A DNA stretch of 64,000 bases from Oscarella lobularis (taxonomy: Eukaryota; Porifera; Homoscleromorpha; Homosclerophorida; Oscarellidae), in the NCBI RefSeq assembly GCF_947507565.1, contig NC_089179.1, forward strand, positions 248,001 through 312,000. The letters run 5' to 3'. Position 1 is the first letter of the stretch; every line of letters starts with the position of its first letter. Positions 36,501 to 49,900 of the stretch are shown here, piece after piece. A program made the translations under genes and the position numbers. The notes below the pieces were generated by a model. It ran no database searches. It saw only the letters and a list, made by a program, of their open reading frames with translations, and had not been told where the DNA came from.

Positions 36501-39500
36501 CTGTCGCTAGCCAACGATCCAAGCAACATTACGAATAACGTCGGAAGAATTTCCCTCAACATTCGCACGGTATTCGTCACGACAATTTTCCACACGTGCA
36601 ACGCCGACTGTCGCACCATGAGAGCGACGTCCGATCGACCCATGTAGAGTCCAGCCAAGACGCGATTTCTTCTCTCAACGCCGAGCACGCCGGCGATCGC
36701 CTGCGTGCTCGTCTCCGTACCAAAATTGTCGTCCTCGTCGCCGTGGGCGCTCATTTTGCCCGTGACGCCCGTTATGTGATAGAGCAAGTCGCCGAGGAGC
36801 TGAACGGAACTGTATCGTATGCGCCAGTTGTCGTTCGACAGGCCGTTCTCCAGTTCGGGTAGAAATACGGCGACCGCCGTCTCCGCGTATTGCGTCACGA
36901 TGCCGCGTCCGGCGCGAAGCGACGTCTCCCTGACGAACTCCGATTCGTCGGCTAATCCCTATAGTTGAGAGTCGATTCGGCGGGGGGCCCCCCTCGAGTT
37001 TTCGTCTCTTTCTTACCTTTAAAATGGGCGGTATGATGTCGGCGACGTACGCGATGAAGTCGTCTTCGAACGTGATTGGTAGATAGATGAAGAGCTGAAG
37101 AAAACCGTCGCGGACGCACGCGGGAAGTTCGACGCGTTGGGCCGTCGACACGAACGACGGCATCATTTCGCTCAATTTATCTATTCCCTTCGCCGACAAA
37201 ACTTCGCAGAGACCTGCGAGAGAGAAAAACAAGATTCGTCGGAAAAAGGAAATTTCGTTATCTCTCACCCTGAGCGCCTCCTGATCGGTCGACGTCACTC
37301 TGACCGGACTGCATCGTCTCGAGTAACCAGGGAACGAGATTTTCGAAACTATTTCCGCCCATGCTTTTCACGAGAGCGCCCATCGCCTTGGCAGAAACAA
37401 AGCGCACCTGAAAAAAAACGCAGCGTTTTCAAATTGACGACTTTGAGCGCGGAACGGACTTCGGGTAGAGGATCCAAAATCGATTCCTTGAGACCTGGCA
37501 TGATTGCCGGCAAATAGGGCTCGACGTCTTTCGCTTCCGTCAACGAAAACATTCGACATATAATTTCTGACGTCATTTTTCTCGTGTCGGCCGATCGTTG
37601 ACAAAGCGATCGTTCCAATATGGGCATGATGAGAGCGAGCGACGGGGCGTCGATCGTGTGCACAAACGTCGTCTCCAGTAGCGCTTGGAGGCATTTCGGC
37701 GCTTTCGAAGCAACGTCCGACATCGCTTCGAGCAAGACGGGAACGACACCTATATAAGAGAGGGTTTGATTCGTTTTCTTTGATGGAGCCGGTCGTCTCT
37801 CGTGCCTTGAATTTCTGGATTTTTGATTACGGAGCCGATTTGTTTGAGCGCCTGTGCGCTGGCGTTTTGAACGCGAACGTGAGAGTCGGTGAGCACTTCC
37901 ATGAATTTCGGCACGATGTTGGGCAGACAGGCGGAGAGTTGCTTGGGCGCGCAGTAGGCCATCGTGCCGAGAAGTTCCACGCTTCCTAAAACATCGATTT
38001 TTTTCCGTTTCATTTTAATGAGTGAGACTGTTCGAACCGGCTTTCGTTCTCCACGAGTCTTCATTAAGAGCGGAGAGCAGAGCAGGGAGTACCATTTTCA
38101 CCCCATTGCCGCTTAGTTGACTCATAATAGCGCGAGCCGTGTCGTCCGCCGCCTAGGCGACGTTCGTTTACAATGTTCCAAGACTTTTTTTCTCTTTTAA
38201 CTCACTTCTCTAACGAACTGGTTGTTGTCTCCAAAGCAGAGAAGCAAATTCGGAATGAATTGGACGACGTGAGGCTCGTAGAGTCGTCCCAGAAAACGCG
38301 ATAGACATTCGACGGCAAAAAGAGCCCCTTGTGGAATAGAACTAGAATACGACCTACGGTACAGATTGTATCTTACCCTCTCTGTGGCGGAAATTTTTCT
38401 TGTTTATCACGGCCTGCTGGAGAGCCGGTGCAATTCCCATTTGCTTCAGCGAGGGCACGCCGAGTCCTTTCACCATCGCCGCAATGCCGTACGCCGCTCC
38501 TTTCCGTTCTCCAAATTGAGCGGAATCAAACAGCTGGAAAAAGAAAATTAAGAAGAAGTTCGTACACGAAAAAAAAATGTTCTCGTGCCTGGTCTAAAAG
38601 CTTGCGGACAATATGTTCTGATATGTCGAGCACGGAAGGAACCAACGGAGGCAAGCAAGCGGCAACGGCCTCTTGAACCTGTCAACACCAAAATAGCGCA
38701 ATCGCTCTCCAAAGGATTCGGCATCCGCACTTGTTGAGAAGGAGTGCTCAGAGCTGTTATCAAATTCTCCACAATAGGCTTAACCTAAGAAAAAGAGGAC
38801 TATACTAAGTCAGAGACGCCAGGACAAAGAAGTACGTGCCTTGGGATCATCCTTATCCAAATGACGGGCAAGAGATCCCGTCAACACGACGACGGCCTGA
38901 CGAACGACGTCCAATTCCTTCGTATTGGGCGCATTGGCTAGAAAATCCTCAAACAGAGGCAGCAAAATGGAAACAGAATGCTACAAAAACAATTCTTCAA
39001 TTAAGAAGTCGGATGGAATTTTTTTACAACTGGGCACCGTTCCGTGAATATTGATTGTCGCAATAGCCGCGTTGAGCACGTGCTTTCGTACGACAATCGA
39101 CGGATCGTCGAGACTCTCGTGCACGAAAAAACGAAAGAGCGGTTTCATGTCGTCCGTGCCGAAGTGAGGCGCCATCCTTTCGAGAGCCATGGCAACGCCT
39201 TTGCGACTTTCCCACGGATCGACGCGGATCGCCGCCGAAGCGACGGCGCGACCAAATTCGTCGATATCGGGCAAGAAAGTCTACGGTAGAGACCCTAAAG
39301 GGGAATGTACTGCATAACTTCAGATTTCTTCACCTTTCTCTTTTCGCCGTAAGCCTCGGTCAGTCGAGTCAAGGCAGGATTGACTAGATCCGAAAAGTCG
39401 TGCACGAAATGGGCGAGAGCGGCCGAAGCCGAGCTATGAACAACATCGTCTTTGTGCAGCACGTCTTCAATTAAATTTTCAAGAAGATTCGACTCCAATT

Positions 39501-42500
39501 GGAGTCCGCCATCCGTCCACAATCTACATAAAGAAATGACGTCAAAAAATTCGCCGACGCGGTCTTTCTTTGCATTACTGTTGAGCCAGTTTTTGAATGC
39601 TCTCGCTAGGATCAAATCGAACAACGAGTACTCTCCGCGTCAGTAATAGTAACAGATCGTCGTCTATCGACGGAAATATCGGTATCAAAGCGTCAAGTCC
39701 TTTTAGAGCGGATTCTCTCGTTTCGCGAGACGACGAGAGGAGGCCGTTGATCAGCACGCGAATGTCGTCCGCGTCGGCGCAAGCGGAGCCATTTCGTCCA
39801 CTCGCGCCGTCGCAGAGTTGGACGAGCGTCGCATTGGCAACGAGCTAATGGAAAACGACGTTTTGAAATAGACATGTATTTTGAATTTTTTTTCTCACTT
39901 GGAGTTTCTGCTTTGTTCTCGGATCGGTGAAAGAGCCAATCAACCGTAATAGGAGAGCAAGCATTTCATTGCGCGGCAAAAACTCGGCACCAAATTCGGC
40001 CTGAAATAAAAAAAGCGAGAATCTACGGTGGAAATTTTCCGCGGTAAGTTTTTCGCACGTTTGACTCAATTTTCGAGTTTTTAAAGAGAACATCGAGCGC
40101 TTGTCCAATAACCTCAAGAGGCTCGTCACTCAGAAGCACACTCCTAAAAGAAAATAATTCAAGAAATGCTGGTTCCCGACGATTTCACCTCAGAAAGGGA
40201 AAACAATAAGCAAAGGCAGGCGATGGCAGACACGATCCGTCTCTGCTCGACATGCTATGAATCATTTTGACTGTCCTTCGAATTTGAGATTTCAGAGGCT
40301 CCTGACACCACTCGTCGTTCAAAGGAGCTTCTGGTTTTAATAAACGCAGGGTCGCGTGTCCCACCGAGAGGCCTTAGTAGCACATTTTTCGAGGAAAGAA
40401 TACGACGACAACGCTCCCTACTACCTGTGTACTTCTGAGTCCTGTATTCGAAGCCACGACGTAAATTGATATATAAAGTGCAAGCGTCGCGAGCTACTAG
40501 GGGAGAATTGAAGAGCGGCAGCGTGCAACTGACGAGAGCAGGCAAATGACGGGCCACCGATTTCGGATCGCTGCAGTCTAGGGCGGATGTGAGAAGAGAA
40601 AGAGAAGACTCGAACTTGGCGTAGATCTTGAAGACAAAAAAATTGAAATTGGAGAAATAGGTGTTGATGGTTGTACCTGTTGCAATTTTTTCCTGATTTC
40701 TGCCTCCTCTCGAATCGTAGCATCAATCGCTTCCTGCTGTTTCTTTGTCAGTTGCACGCCACTCGCTTCCTTTTTTCTGCCGGCACTTTGCTTCTTACGT
40801 TTCAATTCCTAAGAAATCTTCTTCTCAAAAAAAGAACGCGGTGTTTTTTTAAAAAAAGTTTTCTCACTTCTCTCAGTTCTCTGTCCCATTGCTGCTCTTC
40901 GTAGCTGTACGCTTTCGATTCTCTTTTGACATTCTGTTCTTTATCGACCACAGATGCCATGGCACTAAACATAATTTAAATTCGAAACGCTTCAAGGATT
41001 TTGAAACGGTTCACCTTTCTAATACGCTCTTGTCACACAGCTCGCCTTCCGGAGTCATCATCACGTCGAATTCCTTCCTCGTCACGTACAGTTCAGGATT
41101 TTTAAATTCAGTTCGAATGCGCTCTACAATGCGAGGCAAGAGAACGTCGGACGACAACGAGCAAAGGAAGGAAACAGTGTTCAAAACAGCCAGCTAGAGA
41201 AATGAATGGCACGAGTGAAATTGTTCCAAAGGAAAAGCACGTACTTTGTGACTGTCGAGTTTTTCCAAAATTATTCCCCAAACAGTGCCGGCCTCGTTCG
41301 CAAGAACTTCCTTGGGATCCAACTTGAGAATTTTCAGCAATTTCAACCACATTGTTCGAGTGTGGAAAACTGAGAAAAAAGTGCAATCCTTTTGACTCAG
41401 AGCAATTATTCGCTTCTTACCGACAATGGGATGATGCGCGTCGAGAAGAACGTTCAAGGCTACCTCCACTTTGTCTGAGTCTTGCGCGGCGGCTGGCAAC
41501 GTCATCAATACTTCGAGAGCCTCGCAGAAATATTTGGGAGCGCCGAGTTTGTGCGGCGAAGTGGTCCGAGTTTCGGCGACCTCTTTTTGGACGTCTTCTT
41601 CCGATGGAATCTGCGTCCGCCGTTTTAACAGGAAACAGTGCGCGTTTCTCATCTTTTTTACCTCTTGATTGGCTAGGTAGTCCCTCAAGTGTGTAAGCAG
41701 GGACTCTTGGACAATTGCCATGTCCGAATATTTCAGAATCTTTTTGACGGTTGCTTGAGCATGTTGTCTTACGTCTTGCTTGGGATGCAATAGCGCGGAG
41801 ACAAGGCAGAACGTCCACGGTCTGAAATACGCGACGAAATAGAGAAAACGTTGTTTTTTTAAGGGGTTTCCTACTTGATCTGCTCTTTTCCAGTCAGCCT
41901 ATATAGATGCTCGGTCAGCAATCTCTCGCATAAATCGATAAGATAACATAGCGCTAGAAACAATTTCTAAAAAGCGCTCCATCTCTTTCGTTGTCGAGCC
42001 GCTCACCATTCGCACTTGCCGAGTTTAAAAACTTCGTCGATGAAAACGGCGGCTTGTTTAAAGTCAAAAGCGCTTTCCAAAAGTTCAAAAGGCGCGGTTC
42101 TTATGCGTACGCAATTTTAGTAAAAACTAGACGTTATTTAAATTATTTTTGGATTTACCGACGGTAGCATCAGCCGCATTCAATCGAACCAGAAGTAGCG
42201 CCGCAATAAGACTCTCGGCGACAACGGAGTTTTGAAGATTCTGCGTAGTCGTCATTTGACCAAAAATCTAAAAAAAAAAACAATCTTCCCTTAGACGTAT
42301 CATACGTTGTGGTGCGGGACTCATACTGTTTGAAGCTTGGGAATGAGCTCGATCCCTTGGCACAGTGAATTGCCTTTCAAAGCGCGCGCCATGCAATCGA
42401 GGTAGGCCACTTTGGCTCCAGACGTCAGCTTCTTCCCGTCTATTTTCTGCGGTGCAAACAAACATCAGGTCAGTCAACAGAAAACCCGACTCGCACAAAG

Positions 42501-45257
42501 CGTCGACCTTGAACAGATTAATCAGATTGTCCGAAACTGCGACAGAAAATCTCGCCGCCCAGAGACCAATAGTCGACAAGGCGGAAGACAGAATGCCTTC
42601 GTGCACTGTAAAAACCCCAGTATTAGATATTCCATTGCAGTGTACTGATACCCACACCTTCATCTTGCACAAAGGGAATGAGAGCATCAACGACGACTGT
42701 GCTGAGCGAATCGACACTACTCACCCCACCAACTCGATGACAGGACAAATTCGACAGACCTAAGAAATATTAAGTAGAGCTCAGGGAATAGGTACTAAGG
42801 ATCTCTTCAACCATTCAGGACGCTTATTCGTTGTTCCGTGGAGCTAAGTTTTCCTTCGCTACCTAAAACGCCAATAAATCATTTATTAGAGGTGATTGTG
42901 AAATGATACCGTTGAGAATTCCTATTAGATGCTTTGCAAGTTGTTCGATTGCACTTGCGTCGCTGCACTGCTTGGCCAAGCGTTTCATCAAGTCGACGGT
43001 CACAGATCTCATGTTTTCGTTCCTTGAAAAAATTTGGGCTACACGGAGACAAAAGAAAAATGAGTTTGCGTTAATTGATCAGGGTTCTGCCACGAGTTTT
43101 TTCAGTGTGGGAAGAAGGTCTGGAAAATTGTCCAAGACACTTTTATGAATCGTCTAAGGCAAAATTGTCTTGGACCATTTTCAAAACTGTCTTGGACCAT
43201 ATTTAAAACCATTTTAAAAATTGTCTTGAACGTTCGAACGGGAAGAAGGCAAAGGCATACGGAGAAGGCAAAGGCATAGGGAGAAGGCAAAAGGCATAGG
43301 GAGAAGGCAAAAGGCATAGGAGAAGGCAAAAGGCATAGGAGAAGGCAAAAGGCATAGGGAAAAGGCAAAAGGCATAGGAGAAGGCAAAAGGCATAGGGAA
43401 AAGGCAAAGGGCATAGGGAGAAGGCAAAAGGCATAGGAGAAGGCAAAAGGCATAGGAGAAGGCAAAAGGCATAGGGAAAAGGCAAAAGGCATAGGAGAAG
43501 GCAAAAGGCATAGGAGAAGGCAAAAGGCATAGGGAAAAGGCAAAAGGCATAGGAGAAGGCAAAAGGCATAGGAGAAGGCAAAAGGCATAGGAGAAGGCAA
43601 AAGGAATAGGGAGAAGGCAAAGGCATAGGGAGAAGGCAAAAGGCATAGGAGAAGGCAAAGGGAATAGGAGAAGGCAAAAGGCATGGGGAGAAGGCAAAAG
43701 GCATACCGTAGGAGAAGGCAAAAGGCATAGGGAGAAGGCAAACGGCATAACGTTTTAGTAGTGTATGGGTCGGCGATAGGCGAGTGAGGGTCGGGGCCGA
43801 CCCATGCCGACCCACGTGGGCAGAACCCTGATTGATTATTGAATTAAATTGCCTGCAGCTGATTTTCCAATTTCTGAGGCGTATTGACTTGGATCTAGCG
43901 AGACATCCCGTACCAATGCACTGACAACTACAGAAAATAGTACGTCCGTCAAAACCTGAAAAAAATAATCTGAAGTTTTTACCAGCTAGAGAATCTTCCG
44001 GATTTCGAAGAAGAGCCTTTTGAATTGAAGGCAAGATGGTCTTCTGAAATTGATCGTGACTCAAGCGCTTTAGAATAGGAGCGCAACAGGTCTAAAGAAA
44101 AAAGATAATCAGAGCATAACGTAGCAATTGACGTCGACAAACCAAAAGAAATTCCGGCAGTTTCATTCTCGTTCCCACGACAGTCTGCAAATAGATCTCA
44201 AACCCTTTTTCCTAATATAATATGAAAAACAGTTAATTAAATTCGTATTCATCTGGACATTGGTTGATACTTGAAAAAGTAGGGGAGTAGCACTGTCATT
44301 CAAACGACTACATGCCCCAAACCATTCTGCCATCATGCACACGATTTCCTAATAGTGCTCATTGAGTTTGGCTATGACGTCATCATTTATGAGAATACCT
44401 TGGATTGAGCGCACTGCATCAATGCGGACATGTACGCTTTTCTCGCGTTCTCGCCCTAAATTGCGTCGTTTTGAATCATTAAAACACCCGCAATCAAACG
44501 TCATACAGCTTTCCAAATGACTAGTAGTTTATGGCGTGCCGACAGACAAAGAGACTGGCGTTCCCCAGACAATATCCCGTAGAAAAGACCGGCTTGCACG
44601 TCAACAATTCTCTTAACGTTTTCGACCGAATCTTCCTTATCCAAAAGCAGGCGAACCAAAACGCAGGACCATCGAAAGACGACGAAAATTGGAGCCGAAG
44701 CCGAAGAAGTCAAACATCCGCAACGTTTGACAAGATCGACGAAATTGCCGAGAAACGCGATTAGAACAGCAACAGTGCATCCCTCTAATAAAAAAAATCA
44801 AATCAATTATTATATGTAATCTGCTCTACCGTTTTTTCTGGTCAGCAGCTCTAGTACGTTCTCAACAGGTTTCTTCACTTGACTGTACCTGCAAGACACA
44901 TAGAATCAATATATTTGATTTTTTTTTTTTTTTCTATTCTTACCCCTGCTGAGGGACGATGCAGGAAAGCGCTTTTACTGCGGCTTTCACCGCCGCGTCG
45001 GGAATGTCTAGAGAGCGGTTGTTTGCAATCGAATCGCGAGCGCCGCGTTGCGCGTCTTCACCTGGCCCCGATTCGACGAGACACGGCACGAGGACGTCGA
45101 CTAAAACGTGGTGCTTTTCTCTCGTTTTTCCGGCCGTCAGTTTCGAATTGACGAGCTTGATAGCTTCTGCTAGCTATTGTGTAAAGATTTTTGGTTATTC
45201 GAGGCGAGAGAGGGAAGGCGAAAACGAAGCCTCTACCTTGGCGTGCGTCGCCATCAT
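33537..45257 (-). CDS. GCN1: GCN1, eIF2-alpha kinase activator on stalled ribosomes
   Basis: Giant HEAT-repeat protein that binds ribosomes and activates GCN2. Many short exons across 11.7 kb are in order relative to human GCN1. N-terminal: [13 protein letters not shown], then [20 protein letters not shown]. Mid: [15 protein letters not shown] and a Lys/Glu-rich helix near 40.7-40.9 kb. The eEF3-like region carries [53 protein letters not shown] and [20 protein letters not shown], then [14 protein letters not shown] and [19 protein letters not shown]. The C-terminus reads [13 protein letters not shown]; reading straight on gives [10 protein letters not shown] and stop at 33537, an acidic tail like that of human GCN1. 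The 5' end is unresolved: the first clear ATG (45257) lies inside conserved sequence, so additional N-terminal residues probably lie upstream, where Deltex begins on the other strand. One intron carries a TIR element and a GC donor. Confidence 0.93.
43080..43830. mobile_element. Non-autonomous TIR element (hAT-like MITE) inside a GCN1 intron
   Basis: The left end CAGGGTTCTGCCACG and the right end CGTGGGCAGAACCCTG are inverted repeats with one indel. The element is flanked by ATTGAT on both sides (about 43074-43079 and 43831-43836), a 6-bp direct repeat consistent with a target-site duplication. Removing the element and one ATTGAT leaves an intron of about 60 nt, the local norm. CAGGG-type ends recall hAT elements, though those usually make 8-bp duplications. 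It has no transposase. Inside lie four diverged TTGTCTTGGACC-type subterminal repeats (43130-43230), a minisatellite, and a GGGTCGG/CCGACCC palindromic block near the right end. Confidence 0.8.
43241..43749. repeat. Minisatellite, about 26 copies of a 19-20-bp unit
   Basis: Units of GGCATAGGAGAAGGCAAAA and GGCATAGGGAGAAGGCAAAA variants follow each other head to tail. Because the unit contains no stop on the minus strand, it creates a long artificial open frame rich in Met-Pro-Phe-Ala-Phe-Ser, which is not a protein. The array is internal to the TIR element. Confidence 0.95.
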
Positions 45258-45309
45258 GAGATTGCACAACTTTTTGATACCAACTGTTTCTACCGTTACT
45301 TCCGAAACA

Positions 45310-46925
45310 ATGGCTTCATCGTCCCCCGTCGCTGTTTGGGAATGGGAGGACGATGGCAATCTCTGGATATCCTACGATCCTTTCGTCTCGACCGGCTTGG
45401 AGCGCGCCAAGCAAAAGCGCGCCGCAAAAATCCGCCTGAAAGATTTGACAGCGGAGCTCAGTCGCTACGTCGTCGATTTTACGACAATGAAGCAGATTCG
45501 TGAAGACACAGGTAGACACTATTATTTTCATCGATGTCGCTCGAAATTCTCCTTTGTTTCTGTTTCAGGACGAGAACGCAATGTAAGACGAGTCGTCTTT
45601 CCAGCGACTAGCCCCGCTGCGCGAGCCGTCATATGGGAGTGGGAAGATCGCGGTTTATGGTCGGCCTACGATAACGTTGTCGGGCAACTTCTCGAAGACC
45701 ATTACAGTCGGAACGCGTTTAGCGTAGTGCCTCTTCACAGACACACGCCATTGCCATACGAAGTCGATTTGAGCGCCTGGCGACAGAAGAACGTCGTAAC
45801 GGGATTTAGCCGAACTGTTCGACGTCGACCACTTTCGTGCACGTATCCCCAAGTTTCTGCTGAAACGGTCACTAGTAGGAAACAGGTCGCTTCTGCGTCA
45901 TCGTACAAAGGAACGAAGGCGAAGGTTTCAAAATCTTCAGGTGTACTTGATTGGCTAACGTTCTCCTAAAACGCGTTGTTTTCAATTGATTAAACATTCT
46001 AAATTTTTTTAATTTTTTAACCTAATTCAAACCGCTTTCAAGGTCTTAGCGGTGCCGGCAGCCGCGACAGTAGTTCCGAAAGTGCGAAGTATCCTTGGTT
46101 GGCTCACTGCACTGCACGCGTCATTACAGACCCAAAAGAGAGGAAAGAGGTTGTTAGGTAGGGTAGAAAAAAAATTCCGGTTGCCATCGTCTGCCTAGGA
46201 GTGTCTCATTTGCTATGAGCATCTTGAAGACGCGTCTGCGTATAGCGACGCCGGCTCACCTAGAGATTCATCAACTGTGGTATCCATGAATATGTGCAAG
46301 CACACTTTCCACAAACTGTGCCTACGACGTCTCTACGAACATGGAACGAAAGTTAGTCAGTCGGTGTAGAAATGATCCGCGATTCTCCTAACTGTACGCT
46401 TCCTGAGCAGAGCGGCTTTCTTCAGTGTCCCACGTGCAAAACAATTCACGGCGTCAAAATCGGCAATCAACCTCCCGGCCAGATGCAAGTGAATCTTCTA
46501 CACAATCCACTGCCTGGCTATTCGAACTGCGGCACAATACAAATCTCGTACAATATTAAATCTGGGGTTCAAGTGAGAAAAAGAGATACCCAGCACCTCA
46601 TTTTCTTTATGTGTATTTTTAGGGTCCGGAGCACCCGGAACCCGGCAAACGATACACGGCAAACGGATTTCCGCGAATTGCCTACCTTCCAAATAACGCT
46701 GACGGCCAGAAGGTCTTGAAACTATTAAAAATTGCCTGGGAAAGAAAGCTCATATTCACAATCGGTTCGTCAAGCACGACGGGAGAACGAAACACGGTCG
46801 TTTGGAACGACATTCATCACAAAACGGAATTGAGTGGCAATTCCAACGGGCACGGCTATCCCGACCCAAATTACATATCTAACGTCCTACAAGAGCTTGC
46901 TGCGCATGGCATAATTGACAGTTAA
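45310..46925 (+). CDS. DTX: Deltex E3 ubiquitin ligase (WWE-WWE-RING-DTC)
   Basis: Six exons (45310-45511, 45569-45940, 46043-46149, 46199-46351, 46411-46572, 46623-46925) give 432 residues. Two N-terminal WWE domains ([15 protein letters not shown] and [14 protein letters not shown]), which in Deltex bind Notch ankyrin repeats or ADP-ribose, are followed by a short linker, a RING finger ([35 protein letters not shown]) and the Deltex C-terminal domain ([80 protein letters not shown]). All RING zinc ligands are visible. The linker lacks the long proline-rich region of fly and vertebrate DTX1/2/4. The start is within tens of bases of the GCN1 5' end on the opposite strand; the stop is 69 bp from the stop of the convergent RasGAP gene. 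Confidence 0.95.
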
Positions 46926-46994
46926 TAATTGACAGTTAAAATATAAACAATGATGCATTACCTGTTGTGCCTTGAATTAAAATAAAAAATGAGA

Positions 46995-49900
46995 CTATAG
47001 CCCATACGCGTTCTCGACGGCAATGCTGCCGCCGGATCGAGCTTTCTGCTTCCTGTGCTCTCCTTCCAAATCGCGAACGACCTGAACGACGTCTCGAACG
47101 GCCGGTTCGGCGTCCGAGCATTTTTTCTCGGCCACTTCTACGCCGAATCGTAACTGCAAATAGATTAATTCTAATTCGGCTTCTGGATCAAGCGGGTCTC
47201 TCCAGTCACTGAGGACAGCCGAGTGAACGCGACTGCAGCCGCGAACTAGAGAGAAAACAATACTGTGACCACGTAGACTGTGATTTTGTTTTTTACTCAC
47301 TTCCTTTGATGGCCTCTCGACAACAGCTCCACTTATTGTTGCGATACAAACCTGGATGATAGAATTCCAGCATTTTTCTATTGAGCAAGCACGCCTTTCG
47401 AATTGCAGACAGCCATTCATTCAACTCGTTCACGTCCTTAGAAAAAAATAAACGTACAAAGGAGTCAGCGAGTATCGGAGCTTTCTTACCTTCATTTGAA
47501 TGCAAATCGTTTTCGTGACGGCGGAATCAGACGGATTTTTTTCGAGAACTTGAATGACGTGTTTACGATTCAACGCCGTCGCGTCGAGCCGTTCTACGGC
47601 ACAAACGCTCTGAATATCAATCGATTTTCTCCTCTGCAAAGAGAAATAGTAGAAGACTTATAAAGAGGAGATCGTCTCTCACTTCATCCTTGTCCGTTTT
47701 TCCGTACGCCAGAGCGATTTGCGACAACCAAAAGTACCTCGTTTTGAACGGATTGGCGAGCTTCGAGCCGGCGAGACGTCCAGTCAGACTTTCCGCTCGT
47801 CGTTTGCGAAGATAGCCGGAGAGCATGGGAGTCGTCGAACTCAAGATGGCCCGTTTCGGCAGAATAAAAGTGCCTAAACGGAAGAAGAAGAAGAAGAAGA
47901 AAATCGAGAGACGGTGGTCCCTTTCGTGGCATGTAGTACCCTTGTCAGCGTCAAGACTAATTAGGTCGTCTATGTAAGCGCGAAACTTCGGAATGTTCTC
48001 GGCAATAAACGGTTCGAGAGAAGCCATGTATTGTTCTTTGGAGTTGACGCTCGACGCAAAATTTCCTATCTTCTGCATGACCTGTGCCGCGAGATGAGTC
48101 TCGGAAGAGGCTCTCTTATAAAAGGATATGTCCCTACAGTACCTTGGCGATGAGAGTGAGAGTTCGTGCCGGTCTCTGACCAGGGTGCGTGGGATGCAAG
48201 CCGAAAAGTTTCGGCGAGAGAACGGCGGCGGTGAAATAGCGCAAAAACAGAAAACTGCTGATGGCAAGGTAGCCCATGTTCTAAAAACGAGACGTTTTTC
48301 TTCCTATTAGAAAAAGTGTCATACAGTAGTACCTTGTCTTCTGTAGCGAACTTGGCCGTGACGTTGTTGAAGAGCTGCTTGAAGACAACTCGCATGCTTT
48401 TGGGACAACTGTTGACCGATTTGAGCATCGAGTTCATAATAGACGAAACGTAGCCGCGAAGAAGCGATTCGCTCGTTGTCAAAACGCTACAGTGCAAAGA
48501 ATTTTCAAAAAAAAAAAGGCCTGAGATTTGATCCAACTGTGCCTTTCTTTGTCTTTGCCGTCCAATTTGGACGAATCGATTTCGCAGAGCTTGTTTTCTT
48601 CAAATATCGAGCAGATGACCGGTTTTACAACTTGGCAAAGAAACGGCGTGCCAACAACCTAAAAAAATTCATAATCAAAAAAACAGAAGAAAAACGCTTT
48701 TCACGGTACCTTCATAAACTGATCCACCGATTTCGTTCCCAAACTATTTCCACGAAACAGAGTAGCCGGATGATCTACAAGGAGAAAAAAAACAGTAAAT
48801 AAAGATAAATTGCCATGACGTTCTACCAACCACAAGCGTCGATATCTCGCTGACAAATGCCCTCCAAGTACGTCGTGATCATATTCGCGCCGAGATAGAA
48901 TTTGACTAAATTCGTCGCAATTTCATTCAGATTTGTGCGCGCCGCCTCCTCGATGACATCATAGACGGACGCGCCGCCGCCGTCTTCCTCCTTCTCCCAG
49001 GCGATTTTGTCGGCGGCGTCGACGAGTAACTTTTTTAGAGGATCGTAGAAAGTCGTGGAGAGAATTATCGTTTCCGTGCAACGGACTGTCAATCGAATCG
49101 AACCCAAATTGGGATCCCTGCAAACGGAGAATCTAGATGGAAGCATGCGAGACGAGAAAGACTCACTCCTCCGCGGAAGACGAAGTTTTTCTCGGCTGGA
49201 GTTGATGCCACGCGCGATACGATCGCTTCGCCTCGAGATTCACAAAGGAGATTTCAAACTGATGCAAATGCAGTGATGACGAATCAATTTTTTTTTAATT
49301 CTCTTCTACCTGGCCCATGAAATCGTTTTTGCACAATCGATCCCAATCCCATAGAGTGAATTCGAGTTTCTGCGACGTATCGAGAGGCAAGGAGACGGGG
49401 AAATTGAACTGTTGGTTCCAGCGCGGAAACAGCGTTCTCTTCTGCGTCTACGCACGTACGTTCGACGCGTAAGATAAAAAAAAACGGAGAGAAGCGTCTC
49501 TGTTATTATTATTACCGACGTCGTGTGCTTTTTGTCGCCGAGAACGATCTCCAGAAAAGGATCCGAAGTTCCCGACGTATCTTTCGCCGCCAATTCTCTG
49601 TGCGAATCCAGGACATAAGACAAAAATTGAATTGATTTTGATTTTTTACCTACCTGGCTGCGCCCACAAAGACTTGTAGGACTGCCGGCTCTTTCTAAGG
49701 AAGACTCTATACAGAGAGGCATTGTACTAAACTAACATACCTTGTCGACTAGAGTGACTTTGATGTCGATTTCTCCGTGAACTTCGCTCTCTTTTCGAAT
49801 CGGCGACAGCTTCAACCACTTTTCATCGCCTGTTTACAGAAACGAATAACACTAATTTGATAAGGAAATTTTGGGTCGACCTTTGGGATTGGCAAGCAAA

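Noticed and set aside
43102-44064. Long minus-strand open frame rich in Met-Pro-Phe-Ala-Phe-Ser repeats
   Set aside because: It fuses two genuine GCN1 exons with an intron whose minisatellite happens to lack stops; the repeat lies inside a TIR element and is not translated sequence.
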